Shown here piece after piece: positions 57,848-64,000 of a stretch of DNA of 64,000 nucleotides (position 1 is its first letter; the number at the start of each line of letters is the position of its first letter). The position numbers were made by a program, and so were the translations under genes. Source of the DNA: Erwinia sp. E602 (GTDB taxonomy: Bacteria; Pseudomonadota; Gammaproteobacteria; Enterobacterales; Enterobacteriaceae); contig NZ_CP046582.1 in assembly GCF_018141005.1 (NCBI RefSeq), forward strand, positions 3,038,001 to 3,102,000, read 5' to 3'. The notes under the pieces are model-generated. The model saw only the letters and a program-made list of their open reading frames with translations. It was not told the origin of the DNA and did not search any database.

Positions 57848-59149
57848 TCAGGGTGCTGCCCGCGCGATAAGCTGCCTCGCCAGCGACAGCTGTTGATGTT
57901 CGAAGGCGAGTACAAAATCGTCCAGCTCATCAGGCCGTAAGCCGACATCGGGGCTTAGAGCAATCTGCCGCCACTGCTCTACAGCCTTAACCACTTCAGC
58001 TAGCACGTTAAGTGCATCTCTTCTGCTCAATGAAAAATAAGCGCTTCGAGCCAGTAACATATCAATGTCGGTTACAGGACCATCTTCCTCTGACAACCAG
58101 GTTTTCGACTCCTGCTCCTTGTCCGGAAATGGATTAATATCGAAGGCCGGTGACAGCCGCCAGAGCCCTTTTTCTACATGTAGAAAACCATGATTCTGTA
58201 AGTGATCGTCCACATTGGTGATTAAGAGATTAAATACCAACCGACGCCACAGTTGCTGGAGATCGGCGGTAGGCGAATAGCCCACTGAACGGATCATATC
58301 GGCAATTTCGGTATAGCTGCGCTCCTCTTCGCGAGAAGCCTGCAGCAGGGAGGCGGCTGACTGATAGGGGATGCGTCCGTCAACCGCGTCACGATCGAAA
58401 CGGCGGATCACCGCAACAGGCACACCGCCCAGATCGACAATACGAGCCATCGCCGCATTTATCCCGGCGCGCTTGGCCAGACGCAGAGCCAGCACCTCTC
58501 CACGTGTAACGCTGCGCGTATCGCCAGTGCTGGGAAATTTACCGATCGCCAAGGCGCCATCTTCGTCGATGATGGTACTTTTAGGCCGCATACCGCCCAG
58601 AGAAGTGCCTTTGCCCTGCAGATAACGCAGATCTTCATTGCTCTCACGCCCCTGCTCTACCGCCTGGCTGGCCTGATAGATACGCTGCAGCTCTACGATC
58701 GGCGGCGTACTGCGCCGGCCTTCACCGGCCGTTCTGCAGTAATGGCCGTTCTGATCCCGCAGGCGTAACGCACCGACCCGGCTAAAATCATCAACCGCCA
58801 GCAGATAATCCACCTCGGTTAGCGGTGCAAGCGTTGCATTCTCTTTACGCCGTTTAGCATGATCGCGGGCGATCACCCGCCGTCCCCAGGCATCAGGTGC
58901 GGTATCCGCAAGGGCAAAGTGAAAAACTGAGTCATGGGCTGATGCCGCCCTGTGCGGCTGATAACCGTAAATAAACCCAAGGTCGGCAGACACATTAAAT
59001 CCTTCAGGATTGACCAGCCATTCCTGATCATAGGCAAACGTACTGTTTTCACGGCGACCCTGCCGTACATAGACCATTTGACCGACTGGGGTGCCGGTCT
59101 TGCCGATGCAGACCTGAACCTGCTGACGCACTGCGGTCAAAGATTTCAT
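57848..59149 (-). CDS. hipA: HipA-family serine/threonine kinase toxin
   Basis: Type II toxin kinase; E. coli HipA phosphorylates glutamyl-tRNA synthetase and causes growth arrest and persistence. 433 residues with the HipA N-terminal region (PVGQMVYVRQGRRENSTFAY), the ATP-loop part SLGGMRPKSTI with K190, the catalytic D314 in ITNVDDHLQNHGFL and the metal-binding D337 in SPAFDINPF. The kinase looks active. It overlaps hipB by 4 bases. It is longer and less AT-rich than its neighbours in the island, so the module may have a separate origin. Confidence 0.9.
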   Translation of the reverse strand: MKSLTAVRQQVQVCIGKTGTPVGQMVYVRQGRRENSTFAYDQEWLVNPEGFNVSADLGFIYGYQPHRAASAHDSVFHFALADTAPDAWGRRVIARDHAKRRKENATLAPLTEVDYLLAVDDFSRVGALRLRDQNGHYCRTAGEGRRSTPPIVELQRIYQASQAVEQGRESNEDLRYLQGKGTSLGGMRPKSTIIDEDGALAIGKFPSTGDTRSVTRGEVLALRLAKRAGINAAMARIVDLGGVPVAVIRRFDRDAVDGRIPYQSAASLLQASREEERSYTEIADMIRSVGYSPTADLQQLWRRLVFNLLITNVDDHLQNHGFLHVEKGLWRLSPAFDINPFPDKEQESKTWLSEEDGPVTDIDMLLARSAYFSLSRRDALNVLAEVVKAVEQWRQIALSPDVGLRPDELDDFVLAFEHQQLSLARQLIARAAP

Positions 59150-59514
59150 AATGCTCCCGTCCCTGGTGTTTTGTTACGAACCCTTTTGGGCAACTGTTGG
59201 TCCATCAAGGTCAGGCCAATATCGTCGCGTGCTGTATCCAGTAGTTCAGCCAACGACTGTATCTCGCCAAACACGTGAAGAGCGCGGGCAATGAAGTGGA
59301 TCGGCACCCGTACATCACCTTTTTCCATCCGCCGGACGGTGGACAGTGACGCACCCATCCGCTCGGCAAGCGAAGCCTGCGAAATCCGCCGACGCCTGCG
59401 CGCCAGCGAAATATCGTGACCAAGCTTGATTATGGCTCGCTCAACGGGCAGTGGCAACGGTGAGGTTACTTTATCATTCCCATCAGAGTGCTTAGCGTTT
59501 TTTTCTGTTTTCAT
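59146..59514 (-). CDS. hipB: HipB-like Xre-family antitoxin
   Basis: Helix-turn-helix antitoxin and repressor of the hipBA operon. 122 residues from the ATG at 59514 (MKTEKNAKHSDGNDKVTSPL); a TTG start 12 codons upstream is possible but would run through an operator-like repeat. The DNA-binding part is ISQASLAERMGASLSTVRRM. No strong ribosome-binding site is visible. Overlap with hipA by 4 bases (ATGA) is standard for these pairs. Direct repeats with GAGTG lie around its start. Confidence 0.87.
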   Translation of the reverse strand: MKTEKNAKHSDGNDKVTSPLPLPVERAIIKLGHDISLARRRRRISQASLAERMGASLSTVRRMEKGDVRVPIHFIARALHVFGEIQSLAELLDTARDDIGLTLMDQQLPKRVRNKTPGTGAL

Positions 59515-59604
59515 GAGAGTGATTATTGCAGGTGATGACTGAACTTTCAATAATGGTTTTAATAGGAGTGTTTATATTAAATAACAGCTCCAATCAGAGT
59601 GCTT
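59484..59604 (-). promoter_or_regulatory. Candidate HipB operators (GAGTG direct repeats)
   Basis: Four copies of the pattern AT(C/G/A)(A/G)GAGTG(N)TTA occur on the plus strand with GAGTG at 59486, 59517, 59566 and 59597. The spacings are 31, 49 and 31 bp: two pairs, each about three helical turns apart. Three copies are upstream of the hipB start and one is inside the gene. Their role as HipB sites is inferred from position. Confidence 0.55.
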
Positions 59605-59655
59605 AATTCCATTAGTGATAAATAACCTTCTGCATGTTAGTTGTTTCCGGGTCCT

Positions 59656-59728
59656 GGTCTGGTCTGGTCTGGTCTGGTCTGGTCTGGTCTGGTCTGGTCT
59701 GGTCTGGTCTGGTCTGGTCTGGTCTGGT
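59656..59728. repeat. 14.6-copy pentanucleotide repeat (GGTCT)
   Basis: Fourteen perfect GGTCT units plus three bases. The tract lies about 140 bases upstream of the hipB start, beyond the operator-like repeats, in a region with no convincing gene. A 70-codon plus-strand frame runs through it but has no ribosome-binding site. Confidence 0.95.
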
Positions 59729-59832
59729 ACGAAGTTACTTTATGCGTGCGTATCTGCGACCTGCGCGGCTTAAAGGATCATAGCGATAGATGTGGTCACA
59801 GGCAGTTATCTGGAGCAGAGACGAGTAACGTG

Positions 59833-59908
59833 GCTAAGAAGCTAAGAAGCTAAGAAGCTAAGAAGCTAAGAAGCTAAGAAGCTAAGAAGCTAAGAAGCTA
59901 AGAAGCTA
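59833..59908. repeat. 9.5-copy octanucleotide repeat (GCTAAGAA)
   Basis: Nine perfect GCTAAGAA units plus GCTA. It lies between the hipBA upstream region and the tRNA-Leu terminator, in otherwise gene-free DNA. It is the third long simple-sequence tract within 2.4 kb. Confidence 0.95.
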
Positions 59909-60028
59909 TATTGAGCTTTCCCAGGGGGATGATGGAAGCAAGCAGAATCATATTCTGAACTGATATTATGAAAGGCAAGTGAATGGCGAAAGAGTATGGC
60001 GTAGTAGGGTGAAATGAGGGTGAGAAAC
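59909..60028. other. Gene-free spacer left of the tRNA-Leu terminator
   Basis: Together with the flanking repeats, the 59515-60264 stretch contains no credible protein gene; it holds the operator-like repeats, two simple-sequence tracts, a terminator and the att fragment. In this part I see nothing specific. Confidence 0.45.
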
Positions 60029-60051
60029 AAAAAAACCGCCCTTGGGCGGTT
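60029..60051 (-). terminator. tRNA-Leu terminator
   Basis: AACCGCCC, loop TT, GGGCGGTT with a T run on the minus strand, 56 bases beyond the tRNA-Leu CCA end. It is the terminator of the original tRNA transcript, kept on the left side of the att site. Confidence 0.85.
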
Positions 60052-60106
60052 ACGACATTACTGCATACTGCTTTGATTTTATTCTTTTTTATCGGTAGTA
60101 CGAAGA

Positions 60107-60162
60107 TGGTGCCCAGAGTGGGACTTGAACCCACACAGCCATAAGCCGAGGGATTTTAAAAA
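60107..60162 (-). other. Prophage att site: tRNA-Leu(UAA) 3' part
   Basis: On the minus strand the sequence from the anticodon loop (TTTTAAAATCCCTCGG) through the variable arm and T-arm (GTGGGTTCAAGTCCCAC) to TCTGGGCACCA is the 3' two-thirds of a tRNA-Leu of leuZ type. The 5' part is missing; instead phage sequence follows. An integrase gene starts 102 bases away. The full tRNA gene should lie at the other prophage end, right of the window. This is the left attachment junction. Confidence 0.85.
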
Positions 60163-60264
60163 CTACTTAGCACCTTTATAAATCATAAGCTTATGATAGT
60201 TATCATTAAATTCTTATGTCATGGTTGCTCATTTTCTCGCGCATGCGATATTCATCGCCATCAT

Positions 60265-61293
60265 TTAAGCCTCTTCTGCTGCCCGATCTGGTGCAGTAGC
60301 CAGGCTGTCGAATGGGTTGAGGTTGACCGCTGCTTCCAGGTGCTCTGGCGCAAAGTGCGCATACCTCATTGTCATGGTAATCGTGCTGTGCCCCAGGATC
60401 TGCTGCAGTACCAGAATGTTGCCACCGCGCATCATAAAGTGGCTGGCAAATGTATGGCGCAAGACATGAGTGCGCTGGCCTGCTGGCAGCTCTATACCAG
60501 CTCGTTTCAGGGCGGATGCGAAAGCCTCATAACAAGGTGAAAAGAGGTTGCCTCGCTTTTTGGGCAAAAGTTCCTGCACCTTTTTAGATATGGGTATGGT
60601 GCGGTTCTTTTTGCTTTTCGTCTGAGTGAAGGTAACCCGGCCAGGCATTACCTGTGACTGCCGCAGATCCTGTGCCTCACTCCAGCGCGCACCTGTTGCC
60701 AGGCAAATACGCACAACCGCCCCGAGATCTGGATTCGCAGACTCATCACATGAAGAAAGCAGACGCTTAATCTCATCTTCGTATAAAAATGCCAGTTCCT
60801 GATCACCTTCACGGAACTGCCGGATACCATCAAGCGGGTTTTCTCTCGCCCACTCCCCCATTCGTTTCAGTTCATTGAAGACAGCGTGCAGATACGAATA
60901 CTCACGGTTTACTGTGGCCTCCTTGAGCTGTTTTTTACCTTTGGGGTTCCAGTCACCGCGGAGTCGCCTTTCACGGTAAACGGCGAACATATTTTTGTCG
61001 AAGGTATCAACGAGCGGATCGTTCAGCCGCTGGCAAATGGCGTCCAGCTTGGCTTTTCTTTCTGAACCTGATGTCAGTGATTTTCCGTGCATTTCATACC
61101 AACGCGAAACCAGCTCTGACAGTGTTTGCGTGCTGCCCGTTACACCTGCTTCATTGGCACGACCAACAAGGCGACGCTCATACGAGAGCGCCTCACCCTT
61201 AGTTGCAAATTGCTTACGCTCACGGCGACCTGATGCCCCATATGGGTAACATTCGCAAAGCCATTTACCTGACGAGAGCTTTCTGACCGTCAT
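60265..61293 (-). CDS. int: P2-like tyrosine recombinase (phage integrase)
   Basis: Site-specific recombinase that inserts and excises the prophage at tRNA-Leu. 342 residues: an N-terminal arm-binding domain (MTVRKLSSGKWLCECYPYG), a core-binding SAM-like domain (about 55-155) and the catalytic domain with the Arg in ATGARWSEAQD, HVLRHTFASH, GHSTITMTMRYAH and the nucleophile Y311. All catalytic residues are present. Its ATG overlaps the stop of the cargo gene upstream by one base (TGATG), so it is translated together with the cargo genes. Confidence 0.95.
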   Translation of the reverse strand: MTVRKLSSGKWLCECYPYGASGRRERKQFATKGEALSYERRLVGRANEAGVTGSTQTLSELVSRWYEMHGKSLTSGSERKAKLDAICQRLNDPLVDTFDKNMFAVYRERRLRGDWNPKGKKQLKEATVNREYSYLHAVFNELKRMGEWARENPLDGIRQFREGDQELAFLYEDEIKRLLSSCDESANPDLGAVVRICLATGARWSEAQDLRQSQVMPGRVTFTQTKSKKNRTIPISKKVQELLPKKRGNLFSPCYEAFASALKRAGIELPAGQRTHVLRHTFASHFMMRGGNILVLQQILGHSTITMTMRYAHFAPEHLEAAVNLNPFDSLATAPDRAAEEA

Positions 61294-62030
61294 CAGTTAT
61301 CACCTAAAATATCGATTATCCTTCCCGTTTTTATATCAACATCTGCAATGATTGTATTTTTAACTCGCCCACCAAAAGCATTAGTACCAGAAAAAATAGT
61401 TGTCACAAACGCATGAGGCTTATCATTCATAATCAATCTATATGAGGTTTTTACGTGCTTGTAAGAATCCTCATCGTTCATCCCAGATTTTATTACAGTA
61501 ACTAAGGGGGTGTAAGATCCATCCCAACGGCTGAAATTATCAAAAAAATTATCAAAATTCATCCTGGCATCAAGAGAACTGGGGTCTTTTACATACTCTT
61601 TTTTACACCAATCCAGAACCAATCCAATTTGAAGACCATCGCTTTTTGTAGCTGAGTATTCACTTAAGCAATTATAAAACTTGGATAGTGTTGACTCAGG
61701 TATATCCTCTGAAATTAGAAAACTGCTGACGATGTCACGCCGCTCTGCTTGTGGCTTAGACTGATATTTAGAGAGGGTCACAGTTGAGTGCTTGAATGCC
61801 TTCGCCTCACGAGCAGACTGTGCTGACCTTTCAGCTGCCGCAGCAACTTCTTCCGCAGACTTTTTTGTCGGGAACAAGTAATTGGTGACGACAGCCAGCA
61901 CTATGCTTAAAGAGAAATATATAAGAGATGAACGCTTTCGGTTCGGCATTCCTACCCAGGTAGGTTTAATAAGGCCAATCCAAAAAGCAAGAACAGACAA
62001 GGAAGAAGCAAAGATAAGAATATTTTCCAT
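61293..62030 (-). CDS. Prophage cargo protein with N-terminal membrane anchors
   Basis: 245 residues, not recognised. Two membrane helices at the N-terminus (about 3-21 and 33-52), then an Ala/Glu-rich linker (SAEEVAAAAERSAQSAREAK) that may be coiled coil, and a soluble C-terminal domain ending FSGTNAFGGRVKNTIIADVD. AT-rich compared with the host. It lies between integrase and repressor, a usual place for lysogenic-conversion or anti-phage genes in P2-like phages, and is expressed from the lysogenic promoter. Defence function is a guess from position. Confidence 0.7.
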   Translation of the reverse strand: MENILIFASSLSVLAFWIGLIKPTWVGMPNRKRSSLIYFSLSIVLAVVTNYLFPTKKSAEEVAAAAERSAQSAREAKAFKHSTVTLSKYQSKPQAERRDIVSSFLISEDIPESTLSKFYNCLSEYSATKSDGLQIGLVLDWCKKEYVKDPSSLDARMNFDNFFDNFSRWDGSYTPLVTVIKSGMNDEDSYKHVKTSYRLIMNDKPHAFVTTIFSGTNAFGGRVKNTIIADVDIKTGRIIDILGDN

Positions 62031-62061
62031 AACACCCTCTAAATTTTATCGTAAGTTTTTA

Positions 62062-62691
62062 TTAAAAAATAAAAGCACCTAAAATGAAACCCAAAAAAAA
62101 TACAATACTAATTTCTACTTTATGCACTCGGAAAAAGCTTATCCAATCACGCGATGTTGCAATAGAATCTAAAGAAGGTTTATTCATCTCATGAGTCTGT
62201 TGATCCAACCAAGAAAGTGCCAATTGAAGTTGAGAACGATTCAAATCATTCAATCGTCCCGTGCCAAAACTGACATGACAATACCTTATCAAGCGTTGAC
62301 GAACATCATTACTTTTGCTGTTGCGAAGAAGGAGACTAACAAGAATACGACTCGCATCTTTGTCTTTATCCCTGTCAGCAAATGCTTGTAGAAAACTAAT
62401 TGCGGTCTGGTACTGGTTGACCGTCATCTCTTCAATACTTGAAACGCCTATCTCCGCATGTACTTTTTGCCAGATTTCATAAGACTCCAAACCGCCATTT
62501 GCCGAAATTGAGACAACGAGAGCATTAAGCTCTTTCCTTTGAGCCTTTACTAACGGGCGGTCATTGATTCTTTCAGAAGGTATTGCGATGTTTACGGTGT
62601 GAGTTCCGTCATACCGCCCTATCTGAATATTGTTTTCATTGAAGTCTCGGCCACTAAGGCGGTTTCTATCTCCCGAGGAGTTAAGCGTCAT
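62062..62691 (-). CDS. Prophage cargo protein with GRDFNEN motif and C-terminal anchor
   Basis: 209 residues, not recognised. The N-terminus has SSGDRNRLSGRDFNENNIQI, almost the same as the end of the repressor protein encoded 9 bases upstream (SGNRIAGRDYNEN). A helical middle domain (about 48-175) follows, and a single membrane helix at the C-terminal end (VEISIVFFLGFILGAFIF), so the protein is probably tail-anchored with the motif in the cytoplasm. AAGGA overlaps the repressor stop. The shared motif suggests that the two proteins interact or self-assemble. Confidence 0.7.
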   Translation of the reverse strand: MTLNSSGDRNRLSGRDFNENNIQIGRYDGTHTVNIAIPSERINDRPLVKAQRKELNALVVSISANGGLESYEIWQKVHAEIGVSSIEEMTVNQYQTAISFLQAFADRDKDKDASRILVSLLLRNSKSNDVRQRLIRYCHVSFGTGRLNDLNRSQLQLALSWLDQQTHEMNKPSLDSIATSRDWISFFRVHKVEISIVFFLGFILGAFIF

Positions 62692-62700
62692 ACAGCATCC

Positions 62701-63093
62701 TTACGACTTATTTTCGTTATAGTCCCTGCCAGCAATCCGGTTACCGCTCCCCCCGGAAACATTGATTGCTCTTGATTCAGTGACCGAACTTCCAGCGGTA
62801 AGCGCTGCTAATGCCGCAGCTTTGACGGCGAGGGGTGCTACTCGATAGCAGCCTAAAAGCTCCTGCTCATCAGTTTTTAACCCCTCTGCAGAACGGATAC
62901 CTGTAACTACGTACAGAACATCTAAGCCAAATTTTGACAACATGGCTAAGTATGTCGCATCAGGACTGTTGTCGCCTTTCTCGTACTTGAGCTGGGTTTG
63001 TTTTCTGACGCCACCCAAGTCACCCATAGCAACCTGACTGAATCCCAAACGCTCACGTTCCTCTCTCAATCGAATTCCGATATCTACTTTCAT
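62701..63093 (-). CDS. Xre-family phage repressor with C-terminal GRDYNEN motif
   Basis: Probable lysogeny repressor. 130 residues from the ATG giving MKVDIGIRLREERERLGFSQ, with a helix-turn-helix in GFSQVAMGDLGGVRKQTQLKYEKG. A GTG 16 codons upstream is possible but would translate through the palindromic operator. The C-terminal part has a hydrophobic Ala-rich helix and ends in GSGNRIAGRDYNENKS, a motif repeated in the next protein. There is no peptidase domain, so SOS cleavage as in lambda CI is unlikely. It heads the leftward unit repressor, two cargo genes, integrase. Confidence 0.82.
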   Translation of the reverse strand: MKVDIGIRLREERERLGFSQVAMGDLGGVRKQTQLKYEKGDNSPDATYLAMLSKFGLDVLYVVTGIRSAEGLKTDEQELLGCYRVAPLAVKAAALAALTAGSSVTESRAINVSGGSGNRIAGRDYNENKS

Positions 63094-63107
63094 ACCTTTT
63101 CTCTTGA

Positions 63108-63129
63108 CTGGTACGTTTTTTCGTACCAG
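63108..63129. promoter_or_regulatory. Perfect palindromic operator of the phage repressor
   Basis: CTGGTACG, six T, CGTACCAG: a 22-bp inverted repeat with 8-bp arms located 15 bases upstream of the repressor ATG, in the divergent control region. Very likely the repressor's own binding site; only one copy is obvious. Confidence 0.75.
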
Positions 63130-63170
63130 AATGATTTCCACAGACTCTTAGCAGATCACAATATACCACT

Positions 63171-63362
63171 ATGAAACAAGAACTCCATGAGCCACGCTCA
63201 CGTTTGCCCCGGGGGATCGCCGCAAAAAACCCCATCCCAATGCGCTTATCGGAAGAGGAACGCGCAGAACTGGATGCCATCGCGGATCGTGAAAGTCGTT
63301 CCAGTTCAAGCATGGCCCGCCTGATCTTCCTGCGTGGCCTCGAATGCTTCACCTCTAAGTAA
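63171..63362 (+). CDS. Small phage protein, ribbon-helix-helix-like
   Basis: 63 residues, first gene of the rightward early unit. The middle part IPMRLSEEERAELDAIADRE reads like a CopG/Arc-type ribbon-helix-helix (a short strand then two helices), so a small DNA-binding protein is likely. The ribosome-binding site is weak. Divergent from the repressor across the operator region; cox follows 9 bases later. Confidence 0.65.
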   Translation: MKQELHEPRSRLPRGIAAKNPIPMRLSEEERAELDAIADRESRSSSSMARLIFLRGLECFTSK

Positions 63363-63371
63363 GGGAACCTG

Positions 63372-63575
63372 ATGAGCAACGTGATTATTAACATGACCAT
63401 GTCGACCCCTTATGTTTCTCTGAAATGTTATGCCGAAATGGTGCAAATCCCTTTGCGTACCTGCGAACGCATGGTGCGTGACGGCAGAATCATCATTCGT
63501 CCCAAGATCAGGGCAAAAGACAAGGTGGAAGTAAACCTCGTCGCAATGCTCAAAGATGCCATAGCTAATAGCTAG
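63372..63575 (+). CDS. Cox-like phage regulatory protein
   Basis: 67 residues, similar in length and pattern to the Phage_Cox family (VSLKCYAEMVQIPLRTCERM then RDGRIIIRP), i.e. a winged-helix excisionase/repressor of P2- and 186-like phages. Such proteins turn off lysogenic transcription and direct excision with the integrase. Position right of the repressor and first in the early operon fits. Ribosome-binding site AAGGGAA. Confidence 0.75.
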   Translation: MSNVIINMTMSTPYVSLKCYAEMVQIPLRTCERMVRDGRIIIRPKIRAKDKVEVNLVAMLKDAIANS

Positions 63576-63590
63576 AAAAGGAAAGCGGCA

Positions 63591-63821
63591 ATGAATAACC
63601 GCCAACGAGCACTGGTTCAGCTTTCAAAACACACTTTTGTTTATCGCGGATTCACAATTCACAAGTGCCCGCGAAATAGTAAGACAGAATTAACCTCTTA
63701 CCAGCTATTGAGTGATGGTAATTACTTTGGCCGTGATTTCGCTTTGGCCGAAGCGATGTGTACCGTAGATAAAATGATCGGGGATGGAAAAAATGAAACA
63801 GGTTTACACTATTCTCGCTAA
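63591..63821 (+). CDS. P2/186-like early phage protein (DUF2724/Fil-like)
   Basis: 76 residues (LSKHTFVYRGFTIHKCPRN) with a length and position like the small DUF2724/Fil proteins of 186-type phages; phage 186 Fil causes filamentation when expressed. I assign the family only tentatively. It follows cox by 15 bases with a GGAAAG ribosome-binding site and overlaps the next gene by 29 bases. Confidence 0.55.
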   Translation: MNNRQRALVQLSKHTFVYRGFTIHKCPRNSKTELTSYQLLSDGNYFGRDFALAEAMCTVDKMIGDGKNETGLHYSR

Positions 63822-64000
63822 AGATTTGCTTCATCAGTATCACTCAAAATTTGAAAACATGCGCAGCGCCTCAGCAGTTGCTGATGCAGTGCGTGTAATT
63901 TCTCAGAATGATTATGCTTTTCGGCTGAGTATTGGCATGGAGGGGCTACTAAGCGTGGCCCGAGCAGCAGGCGATGATGAAAGTGCTGATCAGCTGGAAA
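63793..64000 (+). CDS. Early phage protein, cut by the window end
   Basis: Open frame from the ATG at 63793 (MKQVYTILAKDLLHQYHSKF) running past the window end; 69 codons are visible. Helical and soluble. It overlaps the preceding gene in another frame, with GGATGG upstream. Not recognised; the place corresponds to the small early genes before the replication genes in P2-like phages. Confidence 0.6.
   Translation, partial: MKQVYTILAKDLLHQYHSKFENMRSASAVADAVRVISQNDYAFRLSIGMEGLLSVARAAGDDESADQLE

Noticed and set aside
59641..59853. 70-codon plus-strand frame with GLVWS repeats
   Set aside because: It is the translation of the GGTCT pentamer tract, without ribosome-binding site or a protein-like tail.
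59898..60134. 78-codon minus-strand frame
   Set aside because: It starts within the tRNA-Leu T-arm and crosses its terminator, so it is not a gene.
60107..60162. Complete tRNA-Leu gene
   Set aside because: Only the part from the anticodon loop to CCA is present; the acceptor 5' strand and D-arm are absent, so it is an att fragment.

Overview
The window is chromosomal DNA of an enterobacterium. The order rne, flgLKJIHGFEDCB, flgAMN, murJ, mviM, yceH, rimJ, grxB, yceB, pyrC, dinI, bssS, solA, yceJ, yceI, trhO, lpxL, msyB, yceK, opgH, opgG, opgC, clsC follows the E. coli backbone closely. The GC-rich codon use, the very long repeat-filled RNase E tail and the absence of mdtH and mdtG from their E. 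coli positions suggest an Erwinia/Pantoea-like member of the Enterobacterales; that placement is inference from content, not a search.

Positions 1-39 kb are mostly core genome. RNase E with its leader comes first, then the complete hook-basal-body locus: flgBCDEFGHIJ and flgKL on the minus strand, and flgA and flgMN on the plus strand. Good sigma-28 promoters lie before flgK and flgM. Envelope, tRNA-modification and pyrimidine genes follow. Small accessory insertions break this backbone. The best is a two-gene cassette at 29.88-30.32 kb, between lpxL and msyB: a 49-residue peptide with a double-glycine-type leader and a 96-residue membrane protein, which looks like a bacteriocin/immunity pair.

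Positions 39-55 kb are accessory. They hold two tiny membrane proteins, a PAS-GGDEF-EAL protein with an altered EAL metal motif, and a minus-strand gene train (51.8 to 41.9 kb): marR, an EmrB-like MFS pump, an EmrA-like adaptor, an outer-membrane factor, fhuD, fhuB and a TonB-dependent siderophore receptor. The first six genes overlap by 4 bases or abut, joining efflux and ferric-hydroxamate uptake in one unit with no ATPase gene. MarR-type operators sit at its head and a Fur box before the receptor. Then come a GNAT enzyme, a 53-bp tandem repeat array, a small helical protein and a LamG-like/D-Ala-D-Ala carboxypeptidase fusion without an obvious signal peptide.

Positions 55.6-64 kb are a tRNA-Leu integration hot spot. 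A decayed and an intact copy of the tRNA-Leu(UAA) 3' part (56.26 and 60.11 kb) bracket a 3.8-kb AT-rich island with a frameshifted PD-(D/E)XK-like gene, a hipBA toxin-antitoxin pair and three simple-sequence repeat tracts placed upstream of these genes. Right of the intact fragment begins a P2/186-like prophage that runs off the window: integrase, two unrecognised cargo genes, a repressor, a perfect palindromic operator, and cox-like and small early genes. The repressor C-terminus and the N-terminus of the adjacent membrane-anchored cargo protein share the short motif NR(I/L)xGRD(Y/F)NEN, which may mark a two-protein signalling or defence pair.
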